Source: Prostheceraeus crozeri
Taxonomy: Eukaryota; Platyhelminthes; Polycladida; Euryleptidae
Direction of reading: 5' to 3'
Length of the DNA: 64,000 bases
Assembly (NCBI GenBank): GCA_907163375.1
Contig: CAJQUW010005765.1
Span: 62,001 to 126,000, forward strand
Numbering within the stretch: position 1 is the first letter of the stretch; the number at the start of each line of letters is the position of its first letter. The position numbers were made by a program, and so were the translations under genes. The notes beneath the pieces were generated by a model, which saw only the letters and a program-made list of their open reading frames with translations, was not told where the DNA came from and ran no database searches. This document shows, in pieces, positions 1 to 13,400 of this stretch.

Positions 1-1309
1 CCTCAAAGTTTTCTTTTAATTTAACCTACACTGATATACTGACTAATTGAAGATCTTTGATTTAATTATGACTTTGTCACACATTGCTCATAACAAAGCA
101 ATTGATTTCATTTTATCATTCAGAAATACAAACAGACTTGATCAATATTATAGCTGCGCAATGAGTGCATGGTTAAACATATTTAGAATATGAAATCGGA
201 ATGAATTTATTTTTGGATAAATGTCGGCTACCGCAGAAAGTTAAGGGTGCGAAGATAACTGCGAAGATTTAAAATTTGCGGAATATATAAAAATTCAATA
301 TGCACAAATTCAACAAAATACATGCAAGCTTGCAGTAGATACAATATGTATGAACTTTCAATGTACGGTGTTGTCAAGCCCAGAATGAAATAGCCAATAA
401 TCACAAGTATTTCATTTTTGAAATATTCTGTGAATCCAGTGGAAATTTGATAAAATATCAGAACTTCATGCTGTTATCCTGTAGCTCTCCTAAGATTCAA
501 ATCAAAATATTCATTTTTGCAACTTGATCTGTATATACTCAGCATTAATAGAAAACCCAAGTTTTGAATCATTTACCCAAGTCGACCCAAAACCTCAATT
601 TGACCCAAAACCAAAGGTCCAACCTGTGTTCAAGTCTCCAACCTACATACTTGTATTTGATATAATAAGTGACATATTCTTGAGCATTGCATGGATTCAT
701 GTTTACATACCTTTGTGAATGTTCCTAAAATTCTAAAAAGTTTTAAGTGAAGAAGACTACTAGCTCATGGTCCAACCGAATACTTTGAATTTCATATTGT
801 GCACTAGGCTATTAAGGCAACTTCCTGTTCTTCAGATGGAGGATAGGATCAATGTACAGTATCGCATGAATGACAGACTGGAAGTGTCTGAGTTACAAAA
901 TTATACATGTAAGTCAACTGATTCATCCCCAAAGAAATGGATGTCTCACTCTTTGTCTTGTCTAGTATAGACATCTTGAATAAACGGTGGCAACGCCCCG
1001 AACTAATAAAGCAAGTCAAATTACAAAGTATAAAAAGCGTTTGAAAAGACTGAAAGTAGACTATAAGTAGACGCGGATCGCTGTAGCTTCTGATAGGATT
1101 GTTCGATTCCATCAACTCTTCAGCATTTTGTGTATGTGAGTCTTTGAGACTGTGGTAGTGACACGTTTTAGCAGTCACTTTCTTGTCTTTTCCTTATCAT
1201 TTTTAATTCGTCGGGCGAATCCTACTTCTTATTCGAAATCAGATGAAGTTTCGTAGAACTATAGGACACAATTTCAGAGATAAATTTTGACATTTCAAAA
1301 AATATATGT
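1..1309. other. No gene recognised
   Basis: AT-rich; frames up to 109 codons show no family motif. Confidence 0.5.
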
Positions 1310-2247
1310 TAGGGCTGTGCGCTAGCCTCACCTGCTTGCACAGGTGCAACAAACTCATTAGGTTTCCTTTAGTTTTACTCTGCCAATGCTTGCAAGTGAC
1401 TCTCATCATGTTCAGCCAAAAAATGGCAAAAAAGTTGCATTGACTAAATTACTGAGTCAGTGACGGACGAAACGTCCGGGTTTTAATTGTTCTTTTTTTT
1501 AAATACACAGGCACATGCAGTATATACCAAAGGAAGAGCTGATCATTGATACTTTTCAAAATCATGAAAAATACATTATCTGGAAACATCAGGAAAAATA
1601 GAATGAATCGAATCAATATCACTGCAATCTACAAATTACTATGCAAGAAGGTCAACACATTACTCGGTTTCAGGCAGTCTCTCTATAATGATGCAATGCT
1701 GCCAGATCATGCGAAAAAATCTTTGGGACCGAGCGCTGAATATATCTTAAGATCTAGGGCCATGAGATGCCCCTGAGAATATGAGGTGGACTATGACATA
1801 TTCACTATGAAATTCTGAGATTCTAGGTCGCGAGAAATGAGATTTTGTGGCCCTAAACTGATTTCTCATGAACTTATCTATTATCTAGGTGGTTTTTCAC
1901 ATTTTTCCTCATCAATAAGAAATGCATCAGTAATTTAATTATACAGCCTTGATTTACAGAATGTTTCAATTTCGTTACTTAGAAATTTGAAGTTTAAAAT
2001 GAATTGAATTGATAGATGGAATTTAGTAATGTTCTCCTAGTTGAATCAATCATATTGTACGTACAATGTTTAAAGATCATTCTTCTATGTCTGCAGCGAC
2101 TAAGATTTGCAGATAGAACACATTAATTTGAAGTCAAACTGTACAGCAAAATGTCAATTTGATCAAAATTAGAGCGTTTCGGTGCACCGGACCGAAACCC
2201 GGTTCTCGCAAAAGAATCGGTGCACCGGTGTGCTGCGCACAGCCCTA
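1310..2247. mobile_element. Non-autonomous hAT-like element
   Basis: Ends TAGGGCTGTGCGC and GCGCACAGCCCTA are inverted repeats. The flanking 8-mers ATATATGT and TTGTATGT agree at 6 of 8 positions, as expected for an old 8-bp hAT duplication. No transposase is visible. A diverged second copy is broken across 18115-18597 and 21108-21262. The segment around 1440-1500 (ACGGACGAAACGTCC hairpin) is absent from that copy, so it may be a small later insertion. Confidence 0.7.
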
Positions 2248-3896
2248 TTGTATGTTTTTTCATAGACTTTTGTCGTTGAGTAAATTTTTGCTATTTGTTG
2301 TGCGAGGATGTGAGAGCTTCAGCATCTTATGCACACTATCGTTAGAAAGTTCGCATCCTTAATATGTTGTACCGTAAACCCGTGCAGAACACAACAAGAT
2401 TTTCGAAAATAGAATTGAATTATAAATAGTCTGCGACTATTGGGGAGAGACTAACGATAAATTATTGTTTTTCTCATAGTCTGCGACTATTTCAGTCATA
2501 TATTCAGCCAAGCCATGATTAACTACAAAAAATTCAGCAACTTCCACATAAAAACGCATCAAGAGTCTTGATAATCTGCCCATTTCATATGGGATCCACT
2601 AATTGTCTCGTCACTGTTAGAAAAAAACAGAGGACCTGGGTAGCTACATGTTTCTTGAAGATAAAAAATGTTTTCTCTTTACCGATGCACTTCGTTCACC
2701 ATTGGTGTACGTGGTCGCGAATAAATTGTCACACATTCCTCAAAACTAAATCTTGAGCCGCAATTCAGAACAAATCCGAATTTGAAACGAATAGACGCGG
2801 ATCAATTTCCGGTAACAAACATGCGTTACTTGGCAGTTCAGTCCGTCAGACTAAAATTAAAATATATTTTCGAACGGAAGATGGGTAAATTATTGATTTT
2901 ACTTCCAATTTCCAGCTATCACAATTCAAGAATCTTCACAATTTTCAGATAAAAGACATTTATTTTTGATATCTCATATTTTGCTTCAGACTGCTACTAT
3001 TCCAAACTAAGACAAATCATTTCAATAGAAAGAAAGACACAAATTGATGGAAGGGAATTAATGAGTCGCCATCTTATCAGACATCAAAAACAGCGACAAA
3101 AGTCAAACTTACGGATAATTAATAAGAGAAACGGTTTTTGCAAATGCGTTATGCACAGAAGCTGCTTTGTGAATAGCAATAATGAAACAAGTCGTAACGA
3201 GAGATCTTTTGACTTTGCAGGGAACAACATCGCACCTGTAACATCTGTGTAAACAATACTAAATTGAGAAGTAGACAGACAGTGATGAAATGGTTGAATG
3301 ATATTTACAAATGACATTTCCACTTTTGTTGTCAAATGAAATCAATGCCAATGTTGAATGTAATGCCGTGTCAGCACAGAATTAGATTGTTTAATCGTAT
3401 CACTTTGCTAGAAGTGCAAACTGATTCAAACAGATGACACATGCAGGAACTTAATAAGTGGACAAAAAGAAATCTTTAATGCCTTACAGAGATAGGAAAA
3501 ATAGTCGCGCGTCGCTTGCGGATTGTTCTGAATTCCTTCAAAATGCTCCGATCGCTACGACTCCTTCAGATTCGAAGAATTCAGATCATAGCGCAAACGT
3601 TTTCTCGATAATGTTGGGCCCTCCGATCAAAAAGATAACAGGCGCACAAAAAACTGTCTGTAGAACTTGACATCGGCTGTGTCTCTTTGCTGTGTGATCC
3701 GGTTGACAACAGTCACTGAAACTTTGCACAATTTGGCGTGTTTAATGTTGAACTGGCTGGCTGCTCATTGTTCGATTGCTATAGTATTTAGTCAGGAGAT
3801 TGTGCCATTTCATTTACGTTACATTTTCCAATGCTTCCCTTCTAGTCAAACAGAGGAAGAGACGACTTGTCTAATTCTGTGGGTGTCAGTTTCTAT
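2248..3896. other. No gene; dispersed repeat at 3373-3655
   Basis: 3373-3655 is similar to the complement of 49690-49978 (shared CACAGAATTAGATTG, TTAATAAGTGG, GTCGCTTGCGGATTG, TTCGAAGAATTCAGATCAT). The remainder has no recognised feature. Confidence 0.5.
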
Positions 3897-4152
3897 CATA
3901 GAAATAAACTGTCTATCTGAAGTTCGCTAGAATGGAAATTGACTCAAGGTCGCGGCACATCCGGGGGAACTAAGTTGGGGCATGAAGAACCAATCAAAAG
4001 CTTCGATTTACTCATGTGACTGATTCTAACCCAATGATACAGACGTTGGGAGGAGCATCTAGGTGAAAATGCGTGCGATTTATGTGCCGTTATTGTGCAT
4101 TGCATGAAGCTTAATTTCCATTCTAGAGGTTTTATTGTTGTCAATTTCTATG
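3897..4152. mobile_element. hAT-type MITE, copy A, with 8-bp TSD
   Basis: 256 bp, ends CATAGAAAT and ATTTCTATG, flanked by perfect 8-bp duplications GTTTCTAT (3889-3896 and 4153-4160). Subterminal CTAGAATGGAAATT is repeated inverted near the other end. Copies of the same family lie at 23878-24134 and 42776-43025; longer relatives lie at 33262-34309 and 51785-52826. Confidence 0.88.
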
Positions 4153-5048
4153 GTTTCTATCTTTGCAGCAGCTCACATCTTGACAAATTTTCTGAATTGC
4201 ATATTCTTTGTAAATGATTTCTCCAATGCAAAGAAAAATTGCTAGAAAGATGCACTTCCATATAAAATCTAGATAAGGTCCGTATTTAAGTGGCACGGAT
4301 AAAGGTCCGAAGTAACAAATGCAGTCGGTGTTCTGGATGGGCACGTATTTGAGGCACAAAAGAGAAAACGGGTCCGATCATCTTATAAGTAGTGTTGTAA
4401 GCATATTTCACACGGCCAAAATACCTCCATTGAAAATTGGAATGACACACAAAGTCATCTAAGGCTCATCTCATTATGGATAAAATACAGAATTATATTG
4501 GAAAACTCTGTAGAAAAATTAGACAGATATTATTTTCATTGGTAATTTTAGTTGTAAGCATTTTGCAAAATAAATTGACAAATCAACCGAGGAATTGTAG
4601 GACAAATTGTCGTCTATGGTAAAGTGGTGGAAAGTGAAGAATGGGGTTAGTGCGGCATGGGTAGGTATCTGAAGGTAAGTAGGAAATAGTAGCACCATTC
4701 AACCTGTCCATATAATCCATTTAACCGGTCACTATATGGACCCCTTTGGACCTTCAAAATGGATTCCATACTAATTCGCACGCTTGCTAAATACGGACCA
4801 CATGGTCCTCAAACACTGACTCTCCGGACCTATGAACACGGACCCTCTCGTATCCTCAATACGGACCATTTTGCTTGAGCGCAAAATGCTTTCTCATGTT
4901 TCAGAGAAGCTATGATCAGTTTTTATCCGCTATTGTGATTGCTGGATAATGGTCAACGCTCAATTTAGAAATCATAATTCTTCAATAAGAAAACATAAGT
5001 GAACATGATAGTTAATCAAGCGTTTTCTGAGTCTATTCTCGCTGCACA
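4153..5048. other. No gene recognised
   Basis: GGACC/GGTCC words recur between 4690 and 4870, but I can define no unit. No coding signal. Confidence 0.45.
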
Positions 5049-5524
5049 CACTAGGTGACATGCCAAGCGTGATTCACGCGTAATTCCGGAACACCCCAAA
5101 CATCCGTGGTTAAATACAGTCTATTCTTCTACCCGCGTACATACGCGCTGCACTAAGAGTCAGAAATCACTTGATCTGATGCTGTTAAAACATGGGAAAT
5201 GTTTATGAATACGCGCAGGCGAGCGTTTATAGTTTGCGCGTCGTCCACGGTTGTCTGCGCTGCCGCTTGAACCACTAAGATGAACCGCTAAGCATGTTCT
5301 GTCTTCCCTGAGCATGAAATTGAGGTCCTATCACATTGTTTAGCCTCTGATACATGCAGACACATGAGACGCAAAGTCTATATAACAGGATTGCCAACTA
5401 TACTAACTTATATAACTTATATTGCAGCAATATCCCGCATAGCCACGGATGTTTGGGGTCATGTGTAATTACGCGTGGTTCACGCGTGAACTACGCGTGA
5501 TTGAGTGTTGCATGTCACCTAGTG
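5049..5524. mobile_element. CACTA-like TIR element
   Basis: Inverted ends begin CACTAGGTGACATGC. Similarity resumes further in around CCCCAAACATCCGTGG. The interior contains several ACGCGT-type motifs. No coding capacity. Flanks CGCTGCACA and CGCTGACGC are similar but not identical, so the duplication length is unclear. The right half recurs at 10154-10331. Confidence 0.6.
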
Positions 5525-5993
5525 CGCTGACGCACGGACAATTAGCGAAGACGTGACTTTGCTCTCTCACCATGTCGGCTGAAGTTGTTCACCATACTCA
5601 TTGTGCATTTATTGAATAGAATTTTGCGGTCTTGACAAAAAGTTTGAAAAAGAATTATTGAACTGATTACTTACAATTTCTTACTCCCTGCTTCTAAGGA
5701 TTCCAAAAACGAACAATTTTGATGAAAAAGTGAGAATATGACGTTTTCTGTCATCAAAGATTGTGATAGGGTTCGGAAAATATTTAGTCAAAAGCATGAA
5801 AATATTTAAATGTCTAGAAATCAGATTATATTGCACTGTAAACCGTAGACCGACAATTATCCTACAAAATTACTGACAAAATCAACCGACGTTGTCACTT
5901 CCAATATCCTGCGATATCTGACGAATTTGTAGATTCTCGACCGACATCGAAACATGCTTTGTATGCAAATTATAACTAAACAAAAACTGTTGA

Positions 5994-6247
5994 CATACAG
6001 GATGGCCGCCAACTGGAGGTTCTTCATACTTCAGTTGATGCTAAAAACAGCTTTCGTCTCTCCTTGAAATTTATTGACCAGATTAAAATAGTTAATTAAA
6101 AGATATGTTGAGTTGGTTTTTAGCGAATTACCCCCTGAGGAAGAGCGAACGCTCGAAACGCGTAGGGGTTGTACATATCTTTTAATTAACTATTTTAATC
6201 TGGTCAACATTTCAAGGAGAGACGAAAGCTGTTTTTAGCATCAACTG
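5994..6247. mobile_element. Penelope-like foldback insertion with 12-bp flanking duplication
   Basis: Two arms (6030-6108 and 6173-6249) are near-perfect reverse complements of about 78 bp. The insertion is bounded by the exact direct repeat AAAAACTGTTGA (5982-5993 and 6248-6259), which looks like a target-site duplication. The loop between the arms holds a hammerhead-like core. The class is inferred from that core and from Penelope-like coding sequence elsewhere in the window. Confidence 0.5.
6130..6169 (+). ncRNA. Candidate small hammerhead ribozyme motif
   Basis: In order: ACCCC (stem I), CTGAGGA (fits CUGANGA), an extra A, GAGC/GCTC stem II with loop GAAC, then GAAA, a self-complementary ACGCGT stem III, the TA cleavage-site position, and GGGGT pairing back to ACCCC. 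A loop-less palindromic stem III is what is known for the small hammerhead variants of Penelope-like elements that act as dimers. The extra A before stem II is a departure from the canonical core. Confidence 0.4.
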
Positions 6248-6489
6248 AAAAACTGTTGAATATTGATTGATTTTTCGATAAGTGATTGCTTGACTTTTGG
6301 GCAATCTGTATTATTGTGTGGCAAAACCATGATAAAATTGAAGCTATAATTCATTGCTATTCATTTTGCCGCTTTTTGTCAGATATTGTAGGTGTTCAGT
6401 GGCAATCATCCTACAAGAACTAACAATGACCGACAAAATAGATGTTGTAAGATAAATGTCTGTCAATTGTCAGTCAACGGTTTACAGTG

Positions 6490-7873
6490 TGTGAATTTTG
6501 GAAATGATTCCGCAAGGTTCAGGAAAAAGTTAAGTTCATCCCAATAAGATATTAAGACACTCACCTATCCCAAAAAATCTCAACAACAAAAACATAAAAG
6601 TGGGCCCTGCCTATCAGAAGCCTATTTCCATTTATTGGTAAAGACAATTGCAGACTATTATTTTAGATAGATCTTCTGGAGTAAGTCTCCGGCGAATATA
6701 TGTTGCATATTTGCTTATATATCTCTGAAAAAAAACGACTGACGAAAAATTATAGGTGGCAACCGATTGAGGAGACTGTCCGGGAGTGAGTTCTCGCCAC
6801 CTGACAACAATTAATTCAACAGAGCGCAGGATTGATATTTCGTTGAAGTCAGTCAGATATATAACTTTTCCTCTTGGCGACAAAAGCGCGTGCCTTTACC
6901 AACTTTCATAGAGCTTCTTAAATATTTGATGCAACATGGCCAAATACAGTGCACGATGCTCATAGTCTTTGAATGGTGACTTCCAATGTATCCCAAGTTT
7001 CAATATTTTGCTTATTAATTGCTTGTGATTATCCAATCGTCTAATTTATGACATTGATTGTTGCTTACGATAAACTCGTGATTAATTCAAGAGTTTTTAA
7101 ACGAAATGCAAAGTATTTGAGGTCACAAACCTCAGAAATATTGAAGTCTTTTATTTAAGAGAATATCTTTCCGAACCAATGATAACTTCGCGATTTCACA
7201 TTTTCTTTCCTAGTCCATTCGATTAACAAGTAAAAGTAAGCTCAGATAATGCACGTTCTCCTCTTGCCTGGTTTTCTTATTGAAAAGTTACGATTTCTAA
7301 ATTAAACAGCGACTTTCAGTTTTGTCTACCGGCTAGCAAACACAATAGCGGATGCCATTATATCGTCGCTATATCATAAATCTCTGGAATGATGCACGAC
7401 ACGTCGATGAGCGACACGACTGGAAGGCATGAGGAACGATTGAATTTCGACAATCAGCTACTCGTTACATTCATGAACTTCTCGATGTTCATCTTTGGTC
7501 TATCATTGGTGCTGTAACGTTGGTTGTCTACTATTTCTTACTGAAAATCTAATAATTTACGTCTGATAAGTTTACCAAGATTGTGTGTCAGTTTTGCAAA
7601 GAAATGTTTACAATCATTTCGAGCTACGGATTCTGTTTTAGCATCTTTGAGCGCATGATTTTGATGTCCGACGGACCTTGAAAGCGCTCGCGCAACACAC
7701 AAACATTATCAACAGCAGAGGGGACCTTCCGATCATGTCAATTAATTTCATACTTGACCGCTCGTGTGCGTTTAGTTTTTACTTAAGTGATATACGTTGG
7801 GGCCCCAGGCGATTTTGATGAAATGATGTCGCCAGAAGCTTTTCTTTTTCATCAGCGAAATTTGAATATCTTC
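6490..7873. other. No gene recognised
   Basis: 7410-7460 (ACTGGAAGGCATGAGGAACG) resembles 49262-49310. Otherwise unremarkable. Confidence 0.45.
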
Positions 7874-7899
7874 ATTAATGTGTACATCTGCTTCCCATG

Positions 7900-8937
7900 A
7901 GAAGCTTGAGTCTGTTAGCCACACAGCGATGCTAACTGCAGTAAGAAAGCAGGGAGTAAGAGGGAAAATTTGGATAATTTTAAATGAGATATATAGTGAT
8001 GCAGCAGCTTCCATAAAGTTGGAAACAAGAGGCCCGAAATTCCTCATTGAACGTGGCGTTCGCCAAGGAGATCCCATATCCCCAGTCCTCTTTACGGCAA
8101 CATTAGAAGACATATTCAGATCATGTCACTTCCCTACAGACGCAGGAATAAACATCGACGGTGAACGTCTCATGAACTTGAGATTTGCAGATGATATTGC
8201 CATTTTTGAGGATGACGCGACTTCCATGCAAATAATATTGTAGATGAGCTAAATAAGCAGGGAAAAAAGGTCGGTTTAAAGATAAACAACGAGAAAACAA
8301 AAATTTTGACAAACGGCCAAAAGAGTTTAATCCACATCAATGGACACGTCATAGATTATGCCGACGATTTTGTTTACCTTGGACAGAATATCTCCTTTCA
8401 ATCCCGCCATGAACAAAAAATCCTAAGAAGAACACAAAATGCGTGGAAGTCCTTTTGGAAACTCAAACCCTACTTAATATCACGAGGTATATAGATGAAG
8501 AATAAAAAACGTTTGTTCGATATGTGCATTCTGCCTGTCCTGACATACGGATCCCAAACCTGGTCTCTAACACGATCACAAGAGAATAAACTCAGAACAA
8601 CACAACGAAAGATGATTGGAGTCACTCTGAAAGACAAGGTTAGAAACGAAGAAGTAAGGAGACAAACAGGATTAAAGGACGTTGTGATAGAAGCGAAACA
8701 TCTCAAATGAAAGTGGGCTGGTCATGTCATCAGGCGACCCGATAACAGATGGAGCCATAGAACGACAGTATGGATACCAAGAGAAGGGAAAAGAAACCGT
8801 GGAGGACAGAGAAAGAGATGGAGAGACGAACGCCCAAGGAACTGGCGGCTGGTGGCGAACGATCGTGCGAAATGGATTCGTATCACAAGGGAGGCCATTT
8901 TCCGCAAGGATAATAACGGCTAACGTAAGACGTAAGT
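7900..8937 (+). mobile_element. 5'-truncated RTE-like LINE (reverse transcriptase fragment)
   Basis: The sequence starts inside the reverse transcriptase domain (SVSHTAMLTAVRKQGV), then GVRQGDPISPVLF and LRFADDIAIF. This is followed by the C-terminal region typical of RTE-like elements (YGSQTW; KWAGHVIRRPDNRW, read after a frame change near 8710). Frames break near 8243, 8494 and 8710, so it is a dead copy. It is bounded by a 26-bp direct repeat (7874-7899 and 8938-8963) differing only at 7888/8952, which defines both ends exactly. Confidence 0.85.
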
Positions 8938-8963
8938 ATTAATGTGTACATTTGCTTCCCATG

Positions 8964-10153
8964 CTTACTTTGATTACTTTCTCGAACCTTTCTTATTAAC
9001 AGGACTACTTATAACAGTATTTAGTCTATCAAACAATGTCTCAAAGTGAAAAACACCTTGCATTCTATAAATTTTTATTTTTCATCCTTGCTGAACATAA
9101 TGACTCCAACGGAACCTCAACAGTCCTGACATTTCTGTAGTGCATGTTCAGCACAAATAAGGAAGTTGCGTCGTTTCTCGGATTTTCTGTCAGTACATGT
9201 CTTGCAACGCTCACTCATTTGATTTGTTAGTGGAGTATATAGGTATTACCGGTGTTTGGACACCAATTAGACTCATTTGCTGTTTGATCTGATATCGAAG
9301 ACTGGGAATTGTTGCTCTCCGAAGAACTTGTTGCATAGTCAGATCATAACCCAACTCCAATTTGAATTTATAATGTTCTTGCTTCAAACGTTTTGTCAGT
9401 GATGCCAACATCAGCTAACGTAAAAAAGACTCTGTATGGTCACCTCCTGCATTTTCGTTTGCTCCGATAGTACCTCACCATATTGTCTAAGTTGATTCCT
9501 GATTTGTAGAACTATAGCACCGAACGATATCGGGTTTGCCATCTTAAACATCATTTTGTGAACCGTACTGAGTTGAAAGTAGAAGTATTGGCCTATCAGA
9601 GAGTGTCGAAATGATGTTTCTAAAATGCTCATTGATATTGTATCGTTTTTCTTCAAAAATGCCATATTTTCTCAAAAAAGTGACCACAATTCGTCATCAC
9701 ATCGACGGCTACTTATTGTGATCTCCTAACCAGAAGAAATGCTCGATGGATACAATATTTTCATGATAAATAGCCTGCCCTAAGACTTCCATAATTGCAT
9801 AATTGCATTTGTCATTCGACCCTTTGACTTCGCTCTGTGCTTCAAAAACGGCGCAAACTGTCAGCACATCGACGCCGTCGACATTATGACTTTCAGCGTC
9901 GATGTGATGATGGAAATTTAAGTTGCCAAATTGCTAACAATTTCGTCGGCAGAGTATTGATGAGTTTTATACGTTGAATGCTGTGTAGGCCTATCCAGGC
10001 TTTTAGCGACTCCGCCTTATAAAGCAATCACACTAAAATGATCCATGGGACATAGCCCATAGGCTACTAAGACAAAGCCTGATTATTTGACATTCATACT
10101 AATCTGATTAATTATTTCAAGTAGGCCTATTCCAATTCATGATGCTGCAATGT
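8964..10153. other. No gene recognised
   Basis: Minus-strand frames 9665-9411 and 9411-9211 are adjacent (84 and 66 codons), but I cannot assign a family or splice sites. ACATCGACG words occur inverted around 9690-9910. Confidence 0.4.
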
Positions 10154-10331
10154 GAAGCATGAAATTGAGGTCCTATCACATGGTTTAGCCTATGATACAT
10201 GCAGACACATGAGACGCAAAGTCTATATAACAGGACTGCCGACAGATGTTGCAGGAATGTCACGCACAGCCACGGATATTTATAGGGTCATGTGTAATTA
10301 CGCGTAATTGAGCGTGGCATGTCACCTAGTG
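10154..10331. mobile_element. Partial copy of the CACTA-like element
   Basis: Matches the right half of 5049-5524: GAAATTGAGGTCCTATCACA, ATGAGACGCAAAGTCTATAT, CCACGGAT, and the terminal GGCATGTCACCTAGTG. The left end is missing. Confidence 0.6.
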
Positions 10332-10459
10332 TATCAGGAGCAAAGGCAATCAAAGAGCTGACCACGCTGGATTTTACCACAGAGACTTATTATTGCCATT
10401 TGTGATTGATTTATACTGGTCGGGGGATATGGAAAACAATGAATCAACTAAATTCTTGG

Positions 10460-13400
10460 CACACTTCACCGGAAGTTCGATCAAAACTAAAAAAATACGA
10501 CCCCTAAATGGAGTGCATTTTTAGAAACTATGTGGTCACTAGTCACAGAATATTCATGTCTACAAGATCCTGATTGAGCTGTCTTCGAGAAATTCATAGA
10601 TATCGGAATATGCAGAAAGTATACATAAATTCGTCGGATAAAAGTCTTCACTCAGATTTATGAAGTATTTTGAGATATTCAACAACATTGTATGACACTT
10701 GAGTGGTTATCTACCAGTTTGAACAGTTTAAATGATGAATAAAAGCTAAATAATAGAACACATAGATATCATTAGGGGCTAGAAACACTCCTTTACATAC
10801 TACTTATAAATCGGAATATATATGGCGCAAAATATGCGAAGAAATATGTCAAAAATTGTATAGAATTAACCAAGTGAAATTGTTTTTACGCTAATACTAC
10901 GGTATGCTGTTCGAAAAATGGTTACTTTAATTATTAAAAATCCTTGGCATACACAAATATAATGAAATGACGGTCTCTTTACCCAGAAAATATCAAAAAT
11001 GCCGACAGATCGATTTACCTCTTGTTGATTGATGAAAATACAATAATCAAAATGGAACAATACACGCACCATTCACTATATGTGGCGAGAGTTATATGTT
11101 ATTGTACAATCAAGCAATTTTTTTGCAAAGTCCTTGTGAGACTCATTCACTTTGCCACTCGAGGTCCACAATGTACTGAAATCGGAATGAACTGCTTCCG
11201 AAGCTTGTTCACTAAAAAAAGCGAGACTTATTTTCTTCAATTTGTAGAATTGTCGAAGATGTACAAATACTATATGGACGGCTGTTGTCACAGTGATTCC
11301 GATTTTCAGATAAGCTAAATGGAATCTTTTGATGGAAGTTTCGAAGTCAACATCCAGTTGTTTTCCAAACACTTGATTCACCACATAGTTGAACTCTTGA
11401 AAAGCTGACGCGAACAGTTTGATTACCCTCTCCTGTTGGTGTCTCTCTGCAATTACAGTCAAGCTATCAATATGTTTTAACAGTCGTCTGCACATATTAC
11501 CGGTAAATTCTCCGCCGTGTAATTTTGGCTGAGTTATCCCGATTTCACTCAGCCAGGCTCGCAGCAAAAGATGTAATTCCGGAGGATGAACTACTTGGAT
11601 CAACATCTCCTCATTTTCGCCAAGAATAATTGGATAATGGATACAGCTTTTGTGATTTTTTGCTGAAGCTTGCGGATTATACTTTTTCTTGTGCGTGTAT
11701 AGCTATCTACTTGTTGCTTGATATCATTAATAGTTCTCAGATAATACGAGTGACAAACGTTCTCGTCAGAAAATTTTACTTTTGGACAATCACAATAAAG
11801 ACATGGGAATGTGCTTGAATGCGATTGTAATCCACATAGTATATTTGCCATTTTTAAGTCTACAGCACAGAAGAAATTGAAGTCATTCTGTTTGATCTTT
11901 AAAAGTTCCATGATGTATCTGACATTTTCGTAGGTTTCATCGACGTTGTAGACAATTGCAAGAAGAACGAGTTTTTTCACGCTGGTATCCAGCATGGGTC
12001 GATCAATGAGCTTCCGAGACATGGAATCGGTGTTCTTTTCATAAATATTAAGACAAAATTTGATAAATCCTCCGCCAGAATAAATTCCAATTTTGAAGAA
12101 GGCTTTATCCTGATTGATATTGCGTTGAGAACAAATCATATCAATAAATCCTGGAACGTCTCTACAGAATACCACCGGCTTCAACAATACCGTTTCATTC
12201 CCACAATATTCAAATTCATGAGAGATACAATCGAAGAACTCAGAACACCGTTTATCTCTCATTTGAAGTTGAGGAACAATGTTTGATGCGACGGTATCTC
12301 TACCGAAGATACTTCGTACGAAGGGAATGACTTTCCTTTTCATCTCGTTGTTGGATGCTGATAATGTATTTTGCCATTTCGTTAATTCACTTACATCAAT
12401 AGTCAATAGTGGTCTTGGAAGATCCAACACGAACTCTAAGTGGATTTGGTCCTCCTGAGTAAAGGGCTACTTCATCCGTATCGGAACTTTTAAGCACACT
12501 TGCAGCAAGTAATTCTTGTGTATTCTTATCAGCTGAAGAATACATTTCACGAAGATTGTTGCGTAGCGTAGAAACAGAGCACTTGTGACTTTTACCTCTT
12601 CCATACGGAGATTTGCAAGATCCACAGAGACGAACAGGTAAAATCAAATCACTGCTGGATGTCGACGGGCGCCCTTTCTTTCTTTTCGGAATATTTCTGC
12701 CTGAAAGTCTTGCTGTTTCACATATCGGACAAAAGCACTTAGGACCACTATCAGATCTCGTTTGTGTGGTAAAAGGAACTATGAGGTCAAAATCAAAAGG
12801 AGTAGGAAGTATATCAACTTCTTTCTTTCCATTACTAATCTCTAGTAAATCTGAGCGACATTTAGCACATATCCCATTTGGTAAGCATTGATCAGTTTGG
12901 TCATAGTCTGTAATAAAGTATGAATGAATCCGATCGATGATAATGGCGGTTAAAGGATATTTGGCTTTTTCAAAACATACAATATACACTTTTTTCCTAT
13001 TTTCTTGATGGTTGAGAAAACGTTCTGCATGGTAAGATGACATGACTATAATGATGCAGATATCTTTCTTCTGCGTATTCTACAGTATTACTGATTTCAA
13101 TTCTAATTTCAAATTCTTAAAACACTCATCGATCGCGTTTCACCTCAATGTATCATAGATATCCAATTTTTGTCATTTTGATTCACTATTTCACAACTGC
13201 ATCTCATCTTGTCGTCATACCATCTTGTAATTTGCACTCAAAATGATGAATGTCATGGATATCGTGCATAACAGTATTAAGCATAAACCGTCTAACCATG
13301 TTATAACTAAGGCACTAACAATGTAATTGAATCTCATTACCTGTTAGTCAGTTTGCAGCTGAGAAGTTGAATGTACAGAATTCGTCGAAGGTGCTCTTCG

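Larger units (their letters stand above)
5834..6489. mobile_element. MITE with CACTGTAAACCG termini
   Basis: Left end CACTGTAAACCGT and right end CGGTTTACAGTG are inverted, with weaker matching further in (TGACAATT-like). A TG dinucleotide flanks both ends. A Penelope-like foldback insertion sits inside it at 5994-6247. Confidence 0.55.

Noticed and set aside
1455..1485. ACGGACGAAACGTCC hairpin as a third hammerhead
   Set aside because: It has GAAA in a stem-loop but lacks a proper CUGANGA element at the right place.
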